28,200 nt of DNA, taken from the NCBI GenBank assembly GCA_905372605.1, contig CAJPPQ010000003.1:1-28200 (forward strand), given 5' to 3'. A model generated the notes under the pieces. It ran no database searches. It worked only from the letters and a program-made list of their open reading frames with translations, and was not told where the DNA came from. Below, piece by piece: positions 20,249 through 28,066 of this stretch. Each line of letters starts with the position of its first letter. The first letter of the stretch is position 1. Position numbers and translations under genes: made by a program. This stretch comes from Porphyromonadaceae bacterium. GTDB lineage: Bacteria; Bacteroidota; Bacteroidia; Bacteroidales; Paludibacteraceae.

Positions 20249-20665
20249 ATGGCAGGTAGACTTACGACAGATAAAATAATAGTTCACTGCACCGCTACTC
20301 CTGGAGGCAGGGAGGTGAGCGTGCAGGAGATAGAACGTTGGCACCGTAAAGCGGGATATAACGGCATAGGTTATCATTATGTTGTTCACCTCGACGGTAA
20401 GGTCGAAGCTGGCAGAGACGAGCGACAGATAGGTGCTCATACCGTAGGGCAGAACCACTGCTCGGTTGGCATCTGTTATGTCGGTGGATGCGATGCTAAT
20501 ATGAAGCCGAAAGATACTCGCACGGAGGCACAGAAGGCGGCGTTATTGAAGCTACTTAAAGAGCTGAAGCAGCGTTACCCCACGGCTAAAATATATGGAC
20601 ATAGAGACTTTGCTCGGAAGGCGTGCCCGTCTTTCGACGCAAAAAACGAATATAAGAATTTATAG
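20249..20665 (+). CDS. Endolysin: N-acetylmuramoyl-L-alanine amidase (amidase_2, T7 lysozyme-like)
   Basis: 138 aa, a single catalytic domain with no signal peptide, the size of T7 lysozyme. Zinc-ligand positions are visible: His in IIVHCTATP (residue 13), a second His in the IGAHTVGQN segment or YGHRDF, and Cys in KACPSFD near the end. WHRKAGYNGIGYHYVVHLDG is the typical substrate-groove segment, with a conserved Tyr, and SVGICYVGG follows. It cuts the amide bond between muramic acid and L-Ala to lyse the host. Lacking export signals, it should need the membrane proteins encoded immediately downstream. Confidence 0.92.
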   Translation: MAGRLTTDKIIVHCTATPGGREVSVQEIERWHRKAGYNGIGYHYVVHLDGKVEAGRDERQIGAHTVGQNHCSVGICYVGGCDANMKPKDTRTEAQKAALLKLLKELKQRYPTAKIYGHRDFARKACPSFDAKNEYKNL

Positions 20666-20667
20666 GT

Positions 20668-20970
20668 ATGGATTGGGTTGCAATATTAGGATTTATCATA
20701 GCCCCTATATCAAGTGTAATATCTTGGATAGTGGGGCGCAGGAGGTCGAAGAACGACTTTCTCAAGGAAATGCAGGCAAGCATCGACTTGCTCGTGGAAA
20801 AAAACAAAGAACTTGTGGCAGAAGTAACGGCGCTCCGTCTGGAGAACTCCGCACTCCGCTACGACATTCAACGCTTGGCAACCGAAAACAAAAAGATGAG
20901 TAAGGAGATAGAGGAACTTAATACTCGTCTCGAAAACGTTAAAACAATAACAAAAAAAGTGGTGTCATGA
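20668..20970 (+). CDS. Lysis-associated membrane protein (holin or inner spanin candidate)
   Basis: 100 aa, starting 2 nt after the amidase stop. Residues 2-22 form one membrane segment (VAILGFIIAPISSVISWIV), followed by a basic RRRSK stop-transfer and a heptad-rich coiled coil to the C-terminus (EVTALRLENSALRYDIQRL). One N-terminal anchor plus a long coiled coil is typical of inner spanins (Rz) and of some small Bacteroides phage holins. Position after the endolysin supports a lysis role. Confidence 0.6.
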   Translation: MDWVAILGFIIAPISSVISWIVGRRRSKNDFLKEMQASIDLLVEKNKELVAEVTALRLENSALRYDIQRLATENKKMSKEIEELNTRLENVKTITKKVVS

Positions 20971-21539
20971 AAAGCATTAAAAAATTTTTGTACGAAAAGC
21001 AGGTTGAGATTATTATGTGCATACTAACAGCGTTTTTTGCTGTTTTAATAGCCACTATGTGTGGGTGTGCTACAAAACGAGCGGTAAAAACCGAAATGAT
21101 ATCAAAAACTGCTACTACACAGTTCGATAGCACAGCACAAATCACCAACGAAAAAATAGACCTTCTAATCAGTCGACTTACTGAAACAAAAGATAGGCTG
21201 TCCGAATGGGCAGCCGAACGTATCGACTATAATGTGGTAGACTACGATACTCTGGGGCGTATCATCCGGTCGGCCACACAGACCACCGACAGGCAAAGCG
21301 GCAGACATAAGGATAAACATATTGTAGACAACACGACAACAAGCCTGACTATCTTGCATATTGATAGTCTGATACGTCTTAGCGAGGCGAGGATAATGTC
21401 TCAAATAGAGGAGAAAAACGCCATCGCGGTAAGCATTGGGCTTGCGTGGTGGCAAAAGGTGTTGATATATTTGGGGGTAGTGTCAGCAATAGCAGGACTA
21501 TTTTTTGTCGCTCGCAAAATAAAGAGGGCTTTCCTATGA
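20967..21539 (+). CDS. Lysis-cassette membrane protein (possible spanin/lipoprotein)
   Basis: 190 aa, ATGA overlap with the previous gene. Residues 14-33 are hydrophobic and end in LIATMCGCATKR, which could be a lipobox or simply a membrane anchor. The middle is a helical, polar domain (DSTAQITNEKIDLLISRLTE, DSLIRLSEARIMSQIEEKN), and residues 158-178 form a second membrane segment (VLIYLGVVSAIAGLFFVA) followed by KIKRAF. Two membrane segments flanking a long helical domain could span the periplasm. Which of this pair is holin and which is spanin cannot be told from sequence alone. Confidence 0.55.
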   Translation: MKSIKKFLYEKQVEIIMCILTAFFAVLIATMCGCATKRAVKTEMISKTATTQFDSTAQITNEKIDLLISRLTETKDRLSEWAAERIDYNVVDYDTLGRIIRSATQTTDRQSGRHKDKHIVDNTTTSLTILHIDSLIRLSEARIMSQIEEKNAIAVSIGLAWWQKVLIYLGVVSAIAGLFFVARKIKRAFL

Positions 21540-21817
21540 TGACAACTATTGCGGCTGCGGGTCAAACAGTAATAGACATTGCTCTTGTGCTTACAGGCGA
21601 TGCTGATATGGCTTACGATATCGCCAAAGAGAATGGCATGAACGTGTCGGATATGCCTACTCCTGGCGCAGAAATAACGTACAGTGGAAACGCAGTTAAC
21701 AAGCAGGTATTTGACTATTATGCATCGCACGGCATCAACCCGGCAACGGGAGTAATAGATAAGGACGAAACCGCTTTTAAAATATTCGATTACACATTTG
21801 ACTTTACTTTTGAATAA
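21536..21817 (+). CDS. LysM-like tail protein X
   Basis: 93 aa from the ATG at 21536, overlapping the previous stop as ATGA; a longer frame from 21446 lies inside the previous gene. The first 50 residues have the gpX/LysM pattern: AAAGQTVIDIALVLTGDADM, AYDIAKENGM, and PTPGAEI, comparable to the GDT..DIA..YGD...NP..LP.G.I pattern of tail protein X. It is thought to bind peptidoglycan or the tube at the hub. It leads the second part of the baseplate operon. Confidence 0.7.
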   Translation: MMTTIAAAGQTVIDIALVLTGDADMAYDIAKENGMNVSDMPTPGAEITYSGNAVNKQVFDYYASHGINPATGVIDKDETAFKIFDYTFDFTFE

Positions 21818-21819
21818 CA

Positions 21820-22626
21820 ATGACAACAAAAGAGTGGAAGAAAACGATTGCCGACGAATGGCTCAGGCAGCCGGGCGTAAAAGAGACTTACGGCATCGAC
21901 CAAGATAAGACATTCGACGAACAGTTCTCGGCGGTGAGTGTAGAGAGCTTACTGTTTTATGCCCTTGCATTTGGGCTGATGGTACTTGAAAAGATAGTAG
22001 GCGATAAAATCACAGAGCTCGAAGAGCGTTTCGATCGCCTTCGTCCGCATACACTGAGCTGGTATGCGGAGAAAATCAAAGCATTTCAGTTAAACCATAC
22101 ACTCCCTCCGGACACCGATGTGTATTCGGAAATAAACGAAGACGCACAAATAGTAAAATACTGCTCGCTGACAGAAAAAAACGGCATCTTATCGGCAAAA
22201 ATAGCAGGACGAAAAGATGGCAAACCGAGTCGCTTGGAACACGACACCGTAAAAAAGGTATCAGAATATGTTGCTCGGATAAAAGATGCCGGCGTAAGGG
22301 TAATGCTCACGAGCGGTGATGCCGATAAGTTTAACATCAAACTACTCGTACACTATGACCCACTTAAAGATTTAACAACCCAGGACATAGAGCGAGCCAT
22401 ATCGGCATACCTCGAGAGTATGCCTTTCGATGGCATATACTCCAATATGGCTCTAATAGATGCTATCCAGAAGATAGACGGTGTGCGTGTTGCCGAGGTT
22501 CTTATATCGTCGGCAAGCTATGGAAACAATACTCCGGAAGAGATAGTAAGCACGTACGTGCCGATATCCGGATATATGAAGCTCGACCGAGCCGAAATAA
22601 CCCTTAAATCATACGCTACGATATGA
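21820..22626 (+). CDS. Baseplate J-like protein (Mu gp47-like)
   Basis: 268 aa. Markers of the baseplate J family: an N-terminal helix with TIADEWLRQPGVKETYGID, ALAFGLMVLEKIVGDKITEL, then AYLESMPFDGIYSNMALIDA with IQKIDGVRVAEVLI near the C-terminus, the region that matches gpJ most clearly. It should form the outer wedge of the baseplate that links hub to fibres. It has a 2-nt gap before it and overlaps the next gene by 4 nt. Confidence 0.75.
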   Translation: MTTKEWKKTIADEWLRQPGVKETYGIDQDKTFDEQFSAVSVESLLFYALAFGLMVLEKIVGDKITELEERFDRLRPHTLSWYAEKIKAFQLNHTLPPDTDVYSEINEDAQIVKYCSLTEKNGILSAKIAGRKDGKPSRLEHDTVKKVSEYVARIKDAGVRVMLTSGDADKFNIKLLVHYDPLKDLTTQDIERAISAYLESMPFDGIYSNMALIDAIQKIDGVRVAEVLISSASYGNNTPEEIVSTYVPISGYMKLDRAEITLKSYATI

Positions 22627-23075
22627 CCGATTTTAGAAAGATATTAAGATTTGCCTTTTTAGGCAGGATTTTCAAAGGTATAGCCAAGGCGATACTGACG
22701 GCTCTTGGTATGGTGCTCAATAATACCTTAAATGGTATTGAAGTAGTGTTTGGTAAGTGGCATTACGACCTTGCTGTTACTCCTCAGGTATGTTTTCTCG
22801 AGAAGATGCTCAACGATGAGTACGACCGAATACAGAGGCGTGTATATATAGAGGAGATGGGCTCGACGAACGGGTACTTCTTTTTTCGAGCAACCGACCC
22901 CGCCTATGTAAAATTCTACTTTGGCAAAGCGTGGTTTATCAAGGACACTCGGTATGGCGTAGCTACGGGCTTCACTGTCGTATTGCCTACCGATATACAG
23001 GCAACCGATAGAATGAGGGCACAGATAGATAGATACAAATTAATATCAACCAATTATACAATAGTAAACAGATGA
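22623..23075 (+). CDS. Tail protein in the gp48 / gpI position
   Basis: 150 aa, ATGA overlap. An N-terminal helical, moderately hydrophobic part (FAFLGRIFKGIAKAILTALG) is followed by CFLEKMLNDEYDRIQRRVYI, a strand-rich region (NGYFFFRATDPAYVKFYFGK) and FTVVLPTDI. It is placed like Mu gp48 and P2 gpI, between baseplate J and the fibre genes, which fits a baseplate-fibre adaptor. Sequence resemblance to those families is weak. Confidence 0.5.
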   Translation: MTDFRKILRFAFLGRIFKGIAKAILTALGMVLNNTLNGIEVVFGKWHYDLAVTPQVCFLEKMLNDEYDRIQRRVYIEEMGSTNGYFFFRATDPAYVKFYFGKAWFIKDTRYGVATGFTVVLPTDIQATDRMRAQIDRYKLISTNYTIVNR

Positions 23076-23851
23076 GAAAGATAATGCTTAACAATATGGC
23101 AGCGGGTTTCCCTGCCGACGAAACGTTCGTCAGGACGGTGGACGAGCACAGAGAGTGTCTACAACAGCTATGTCGAGGGCTCTTCGGTAGCAATGCGGTG
23201 ATACTGTCGGGGCTGGAGGTGACGCATGCCGGTGGTACGGAACCGACTACGACGCTCGGTGCCGGTTATGCCTGGATAGATGGCGATATAGTCTTTTTTG
23301 AAAGGAGAGTTGAAGTTGGTACGTACCAAGACGACAAGATACACCTTCACGGTAAGGCAGAAGAGGGGGAGACAGGAACGTATCACAGCGGGGCGGTATT
23401 GCCTACATATAGTCATAAGGTAGGAGTAGTGGTGTTTGGCGGCGTGTCCGGTATGGCGGGTTTACTCTTTACTTCACTCGCCCGTATGCAACGTATTGGT
23501 GGAGAAAGAAGCTTGCATATAGAAAACGGAGACGGTAACTTACTCGTCCAAAAGGGATTTGACAGTACAAGCCTTAGAGGAGAGATACTTGCATATCCCG
23601 GAACTGTTGATAACAGGTGGCTGACGGTCGGCACCTTAAAAATACCGAATGAATGGCAGCAAGGCAAACAAATGATCTTCGCTGCAGTGGCAGAGGAGAT
23701 ACCTACCGGTATCATACCGCCCACTGTTATTGAGGCGGTTGCCGCGTATGTAAAGATAACGAGCACGGGAGATGTCCAAGTGCGTGTGCAAGGTCCGGTA
23801 GCCGCCCTATCTGATGGGAAAATGAAGATTTATGTAAATGTAAACTTTTAA
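23072..23851 (+). CDS. Tail fibre or spike-like structural protein
   Basis: 259 aa, ATGA overlap. Residues 40-110 are strand-rich with VILSGLEVTHAGGTEPTTTL and GAGYAWIDGDIVFFERRVEV, the usual start of phage tail fibre N-terminal adaptor domains. The centre includes HLHGKAEEGETGTYHSGAVL, and the end is a beta domain (AAYVKITSTGDVQVRVQGPV) as in tail-collar proteins. It probably connects the baseplate to the leucine-rich-repeat fibre that follows 8 nt later. Confidence 0.6.
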   Translation: MRKIMLNNMAAGFPADETFVRTVDEHRECLQQLCRGLFGSNAVILSGLEVTHAGGTEPTTTLGAGYAWIDGDIVFFERRVEVGTYQDDKIHLHGKAEEGETGTYHSGAVLPTYSHKVGVVVFGGVSGMAGLLFTSLARMQRIGGERSLHIENGDGNLLVQKGFDSTSLRGEILAYPGTVDNRWLTVGTLKIPNEWQQGKQMIFAAVAEEIPTGIIPPTVIEAVAAYVKITSTGDVQVRVQGPVAALSDGKMKIYVNVNF

Positions 23852-23859
23852 AAAACAAT

Positions 23860-25341
23860 ATGAATTACACAGATATACACAACTCGCTCCTTACTATAAA
23901 GCAAGAAACTGCACAAGGGGGCAATACTCGACTACGAATCTACAACGCTCTAAAAGCTATTTTGGATTACTGTAGGCAGACCGGAGAGGACAACTCAACG
24001 GTAACGGTAAAAGCTGCTGTTGAAGAATTGCGCCGGCTGCTCAATGAGCACTCTACGAGTGGGGTGGCACACGAGGCAAGATTTCAGGAAATCAAAAATA
24101 TCATAGAGGATAGGGTGAAGGCTATGGCCCCCAAAACAGGAGAACGGTTTTTCGGTGACGACTATCTACGTCGATTGAACTACATAGAACATTACGAAAG
24201 TGAAGAAAATAGTATTGCCGAGGATACTTTTGAGTTTACTGCCATAAGGTCGGCAAAAATGAACAAATTGACCACAATACCCGACTCTTTATTTAAATAC
24301 TCTCACCTATCGAGCGGCTCGTTCAGCGAGGCACAGACGATAGAATCAGCGGCATTCAAAGGCTCTCAGATATATTACGTAAACAAGCAAGGAACGCAGG
24401 ATAGCTGGAATACAATACTGCCGAAAGTAAAGACAGTAAAGCAGGGTGCCTTTTCGGAGTGCAGAGAGCTTCTGGAGGTGTACTTTCCCGAGGCAACACG
24501 CGTATCGGCTTCTGCTTTTCAAAACTGTACACGGCTTTCAAAGATAGAGTTACCTAAGTGCAATACGTTTGTGTTTAGTGCACTTACCAACTGCCACAAC
24601 CTCGAGGAGCTGAACCTGCCGGAGCAGTCCACGATATTCAACAACTCACGACTATCCAGATTGTGGGGCTGTACAGGTCTAAAAAAGGTATTTCTTCCAA
24701 AGCAATACGAAATCAGCGATAACTCCGCCTACTTGTTCCTCGACTGTATCTCTTTGGAAGAGGTCGACATAAATAGCATGAAGATGATACCTTTTTACTT
24801 TTTTACCAATAAGTATAGGCTTGCTAAGGTCAATATAAGCGATGCTCGCTATATTGGTGGCTGGGCTTTTGCCGGCTGCGTAAACCTGCGCACCGTCATA
24901 ACGAATCTCGCTCGAGAGATAGACAAGTACGCTTTCGATGGTTGTGTGAGTGTAGAAGAGCTTACGCTGCCCGTACTATCATCGCTCAGAGAGAGAGCCC
25001 TCTCAAGAATGGATAGCCTCTCGACGCTTACCTTCGGGGCAAATATAAGCGAATATGGATATTCTGAGGTAAACGGTTCAATATGCGATTGCCCCTCACT
25101 TACAACAATCAATGTACCGGAGGGCTGGGAGCTCGGAGTACAAGTAAAGGGCATATCGTTCGTTCGTTGCCCGAATATATCGAGGGAGAGTGTTGTGGGA
25201 ATATTCAATAAGCTGGCCGACAATACAAATAAACCTGCTAAGAATATAGCATTAGATGCAACAGTACTCAAAAACATAACCACAGAGGAGCAAAATATTG
25301 CCAAAAACAAAAATTACAATATAGTAAGGTTAGGGGTATAA
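23860..25341 (+). CDS. Receptor-binding fibre with BspA-like leucine-rich repeats
   Basis: 493 aa. Residues 1-115 are helical and likely attach to the tail. From about residue 130 the protein consists of BspA/LRR_5-type repeats of about 22-24 residues: GAFSECRELLEVYFPEATRV, SAFQNCTRLSKIELPKCNTF, LTNCHNLEELNLPE, LFLDCISLEEVDI, AFAGCVNLRTVITNLARE, AFDGCVSVEELTLPVLSSL, with the recurring (A/S)F..C..L..(I/L).(L/I)P pattern. The last gene of the tail operon is where host-range determinants lie, so binding of a cell-surface protein or glycan is likely (inference). BspA-like repeats are best known as surface adhesins of Bacteroidetes, so the module may come from a host. A strong hairpin follows the stop. 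Confidence 0.75.
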   Translation: MNYTDIHNSLLTIKQETAQGGNTRLRIYNALKAILDYCRQTGEDNSTVTVKAAVEELRRLLNEHSTSGVAHEARFQEIKNIIEDRVKAMAPKTGERFFGDDYLRRLNYIEHYESEENSIAEDTFEFTAIRSAKMNKLTTIPDSLFKYSHLSSGSFSEAQTIESAAFKGSQIYYVNKQGTQDSWNTILPKVKTVKQGAFSECRELLEVYFPEATRVSASAFQNCTRLSKIELPKCNTFVFSALTNCHNLEELNLPEQSTIFNNSRLSRLWGCTGLKKVFLPKQYEISDNSAYLFLDCISLEEVDINSMKMIPFYFFTNKYRLAKVNISDARYIGGWAFAGCVNLRTVITNLAREIDKYAFDGCVSVEELTLPVLSSLRERALSRMDSLSTLTFGANISEYGYSEVNGSICDCPSLTTINVPEGWELGVQVKGISFVRCPNISRESVVGIFNKLADNTNKPAKNIALDATVLKNITTEEQNIAKNKNYNIVRLGV

Positions 25342-25473
25342 AAAAAGCCCCCGCCATTCAAACGGGACTCTCACCTCCCGTATAACATTTAAAGTGTCAC
25401 AGCACTACTGACAGAGGCAAATACCTCAAGTCAGGTGCTGTGACACCTGTTTTTTATGTAAAAATGTGAGAGA
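25342..25473 (-). ncRNA. Candidate leftward small RNA opposite the tail operon end
   Basis: On the - strand a TACCTTTG box (25486-25479) precedes about 130 nt with no ORF. A transcript starting near 25473 would contain the long hairpin (25394-25446), then ACGGGA/TCCCGT (around 25363-25382), and end with a GC-rich run and seven T residues (to about 25342). A -33 box is not evident. It may instead be only a bidirectional terminator, so confidence is low. Confidence 0.3.
25394..25455 (+). terminator. Long hairpin terminator of the tail operon
   Basis: GTGTCACAGCAC (25394-25405) pairs perfectly with GTGCTGTGACAC (25435-25446). Inside, CTGAC (25408-25412) pairs with GTCAG (25430-25434) and GAGG (25414-25417) with CCTC (25424-25427). 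TTTTTT follows at 25450-25455. Total 21 bp in a stacked stem. Confidence 0.8.
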
Positions 25474-25508
25474 GATGACAAAGGTAATAATTAATTTGAA
25501 AATATAGA

Positions 25509-26348
25509 ATGGAGAGAAACAAACTAAACTACAACCAAGCACCGCTACCGTTTCAGGGGCAAAAAAGAAAATTCGTAAAACTATTTGCAGAGAAGATTGA
25601 AACATTACCCGACGACACCGTATTCGTCGACCTCTTCGGAGGTTCGGGACTACTATCGAGAGCAGCCAAAGACACTAAGCCAATGTGTCGAGTAATATAT
25701 AATGATTACGACGACTATCATCTACGGATAGCCAATATTGCCAACACCAACAAGCTTATCGCTGAAATAAGAGGTATTACTGGAAGTATGCCAAGATTTC
25801 AACGGCTATCATCGGACATAAAAGAGAAAATATTGACGGTGATAGCCAAACACGAACAGGATGTGGGATATGTTGATTACATTACTATTAGCTCATCCAT
25901 AATGTTCAGTTCTAAATATGTTCTATCTCTGAATGGTCTTCGAAAAGAAAGCTTTTATAATTCTGTCAAAAAGCAGGATTACAGCCCTGCAAGTGGTTAT
26001 TTGGAAGGCTTGGAGATATGTAAATGCGATTATATGCGGTTGTTTGACGAATTCAAGAATAACGAAAAAGCGTTCTTTATCTGCGACCCACCATATCTCA
26101 ATACTGATGTAACAACGTACAAAATGAACTGGACGCTGCGGGACTACCTACGGGTTCTCAACTGCCTACGTGCGTCGCAGTTTGCATTCTTTACTTCCGA
26201 GAAGTCGAGCCTTGTTGAGCTATTAGAATGGCTCGAGGATAAGTTTAGTTATAATAATCCACTGAAAAAAGCAAATGAATATAGAATACGTACGACAGTA
26301 AACGGTACTGCCGGCTACGAAGATATTATGTTGTTAAAAATAAGATAA
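25509..26348 (+). CDS. DNA adenine N6-methyltransferase, Dam/D12 class
   Basis: 279 aa. Alpha-class order is visible: the N-terminal PLPFQGQKRKF (the PF.G.K motif), motif I FVDLFGGSG for S-adenosylmethionine at about residue 38, NDYDDYH downstream, and catalytic motif IV CDPPYLN at about residue 196. It should methylate the N6 of adenine in a short target not predictable here. No restriction enzyme gene is adjacent, so it is an orphan enzyme, probably protecting phage DNA or regulating it. It is the first of two methyltransferases near the right end, the place of mom in Mu. Confidence 0.88.
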   Translation: MERNKLNYNQAPLPFQGQKRKFVKLFAEKIETLPDDTVFVDLFGGSGLLSRAAKDTKPMCRVIYNDYDDYHLRIANIANTNKLIAEIRGITGSMPRFQRLSSDIKEKILTVIAKHEQDVGYVDYITISSSIMFSSKYVLSLNGLRKESFYNSVKKQDYSPASGYLEGLEICKCDYMRLFDEFKNNEKAFFICDPPYLNTDVTTYKMNWTLRDYLRVLNCLRASQFAFFTSEKSSLVELLEWLEDKFSYNNPLKKANEYRIRTTVNGTAGYEDIMLLKIR

Positions 26349-26350
26349 AT

Positions 26351-27361
26351 ATGAACAAAAAACATTTGGGCGATAACTACGCCCCCACTCATACTTCAAC
26401 GCCGTTTAAGCAACATTTAAGCGGCGTTATGGAGCTTAACAAGATATACTGCGGCGACGCAGTGGAGGTACTGCGGTCTTTGCCGGCGGAGAGTGTAAAC
26501 TGCATCGTAACAAGCCCTCCTTATTACGCCTTGCGGGATTATGGAGTGCACGGGCAAATCGGCTTGGAACGGTCGCCCGAAGAGTACGTCGATAAGATGG
26601 TGGAGGTGTTTACTGAATGCTGCCGTGTGTTACGCTCGGACGGTACTTTGTGGCTCAATATAGGCGATTCTTATGCCGGGAGTAACAAAGGTAAGGGTAA
26701 GAAGATACACACGGGTGTACAGCCCGATGCGAGCAATATCGGCGACATTATCACCACTTTTAATATCAAGGGATATAAAAACAAAGATATTATCGGCATA
26801 CCGTGGCTCTTGGCATTTGCTCTTCGAGACAGTGGCTGGTATCTGCGACAAGATATAATATGGCATAAGCCGAATCCAATGCCCGAAAGTGTCGAAGACC
26901 GCTGTACGAAAGCACATGAATATATCTTTTTGCTTTCCAAGTCGCCAAGATATTACTTCGACTATCAGGTTATAATGGAAGATGCCAAATATGATGGTCG
27001 CAAGAAAATGGTAAGAGAAGGAAGCAAAAGGCTATCACTCGGCGAAAAGGCTTGCCTCGGCGTACAGACCATTTGCAAGGGAGGCGAGCGGTGGAAGGTA
27101 ACAGATGGCAAGTATATGCGTCGCAAACGTGATGTTTGGACTGTGCCAACACGACCGTTAAAAGAAGCTCATTTTGCTGCTTACCCGCCCGACTTAATCA
27201 AGCCGTGCATATTGGCAGGTTGCCCTATCGGTGGCGTAGTCCTCGACCCTTTCATGGGGGCGGGCACAACGGCATTAGTAGCTCAGGAACTTGGGAGACA
27301 TTATATCGGCATTGAGCTAAATTCTGAGTATGTTGGTATAGCAGAGCGGAGGTTGGGGTAA
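26351..27361 (+). CDS. DNA methyltransferase, beta class (N4-cytosine or N6-adenine)
   Basis: 336 aa from ATG 26351, or 310 aa from ATG 26429, which starts MELNKIYCGDAVEVL like most family members. Catalytic motif IV TSPPYYALRDYG comes first (about residue 53), followed by WLNIGDSY, DIIWHKPNPMPESV, DRCTKAHEYIFLLSKSPRYY, and a late motif I VLDPFMGAGTTALVAQELGR, the order that defines the beta class. The SPPY form occurs in both m4C and m6A enzymes. It follows the Dam-like gene with a 2-nt gap. A 7-bp stem (AACGCCG 26398-26404 with CGGCGTT 26422-26428) abuts ATG 26429 and may affect the choice of start. No partner nuclease is seen. Confidence 0.88.
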   Translation: MNKKHLGDNYAPTHTSTPFKQHLSGVMELNKIYCGDAVEVLRSLPAESVNCIVTSPPYYALRDYGVHGQIGLERSPEEYVDKMVEVFTECCRVLRSDGTLWLNIGDSYAGSNKGKGKKIHTGVQPDASNIGDIITTFNIKGYKNKDIIGIPWLLAFALRDSGWYLRQDIIWHKPNPMPESVEDRCTKAHEYIFLLSKSPRYYFDYQVIMEDAKYDGRKKMVREGSKRLSLGEKACLGVQTICKGGERWKVTDGKYMRRKRDVWTVPTRPLKEAHFAAYPPDLIKPCILAGCPIGGVVLDPFMGAGTTALVAQELGRHYIGIELNSEYVGIAERRLG

Positions 27362-27364
27362 AGA

Positions 27365-27423
27365 AAAAACGAAAAGTATTTTTTTTTGTACTTTTCGTTT
27401 TTCTTTTTTGTACTTTTCGTTTT
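27365..27423. repeat. Phased repeats at the phage right end: candidate transposase-binding sites
   Basis: TGTACTTTTCGTTTT occurs at 27387-27401 and again at 27409-27423, 22 bp apart (two helical turns). An inverted copy AAAACGAAAAGTA lies at 27366-27378. Mu right-end MuA sites are likewise AT-rich repeats including CGAAAA-type cores. The inverted pair 27365-27378 / 27389-27402 could also fold into a hairpin ending methyltransferase transcription. Confidence 0.6.
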
Positions 27424-27487
27424 GGCGATTATAGATACGATAATAATCAGGACGGCAGCAATAAAATATTTTAAGAAATGCCGTGGT
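27424..27487. other. Phage-host junction region (exact end unresolved)
   Basis: The phage must end between the last repeat and the Crp/Fnr gene. Mu-type ends finish in CA followed by a short target duplication; CA occurs at 27448, 27456 and 27459. Without the left end of the prophage the border cannot be fixed. Confidence 0.4.
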
Positions 27488-28066
27488 TTAGGTATTTTGT
27501 TTTCCCCTAAGGGAATCGGCTTTTACGTTGCTCAGCGAAACGGGGGTAATACCCAAAAAGGCAGCGATTTGTGTTTGTGGTAATCGTTGTAACAGATGAG
27601 GATAGGTCTGAGTGAAGTAGAGATATTTCTGTTGTGCCGAAGCACTAATACTCACAAGCAGTCGTTTTTGTAATTTCATATACGCCTCTTCTACCAATAC
27701 ACGAAATATACGATTGAACTTTGGAGACTCGGTGTAAAGTCGGTACAAATCGGTGCGTGTGATTTGGCGTACTGTGGTGTCTTCTATGGCATCGATAAAG
27801 AATTCCGATGGTGTTTGACTGTAAAAACTATTCATATCGGCAATCCAAGTGTTTTCGGAAGCGAACTGTACGATGTGTATGTTACCTTTTTCGTTTGTCT
27901 TATACATACGCAGGCAGCCGTTCTCCACGAAATTAAGGGTATTGCATACTTTATTTTCCTGTAAAATACACTGCTTACGCCTATACAGATGTGTTGAGAA
28001 AAGGGTTTCGACGAGTTCTATTTCGCTTATGCTCAGAGGAATTATTTCCTGAAAGGTATTAATCAT
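27488..28066 (-). CDS. Crp/Fnr-family transcriptional regulator (host gene)
   Basis: 192 aa from ATG 28066; a longer frame to 28141 is unlikely because another coding frame occupies that stretch. The N-terminal cyclic-nucleotide-binding beta barrel shows LYRRKQCILQENKVCNTLNF, VENGCLRMYKTNEKGNIHIV, FASENTWIADMNSFY. A dimerisation helix follows (FNRIFRVLVEEAYMKLQKRL), then a degenerate C-terminal helix-turn-helix with LPQTQIAAFLGITPVSLSNV. Bacteroidetes members usually lack the cNMP-binding arginine signature, as here. Most end within a few residues of the recognition helix (LSRIR); this one ends with an unusual 12-residue tail, so its 3' end may have been changed by the prophage insertion 60-100 nt away. 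Confidence 0.85.
   Translation of the reverse strand: MINTFQEIIPLSISEIELVETLFSTHLYRRKQCILQENKVCNTLNFVENGCLRMYKTNEKGNIHIVQFASENTWIADMNSFYSQTPSEFFIDAIEDTTVRQITRTDLYRLYTESPKFNRIFRVLVEEAYMKLQKRLLVSISASAQQKYLYFTQTYPHLLQRLPQTQIAAFLGITPVSLSNVKADSLRGKQNT

Noticed and set aside
27365..27402. Reading the right-end inverted repeat only as a methyltransferase terminator
   Set aside because: A hairpin is possible, but the third copy at exact 22-bp spacing is better explained by protein-binding sites.
27386..27583. 65-aa + strand frame across the right end
   Set aside because: Begins within the T-rich repeats, runs antisense into the Crp/Fnr gene, and looks like chance.
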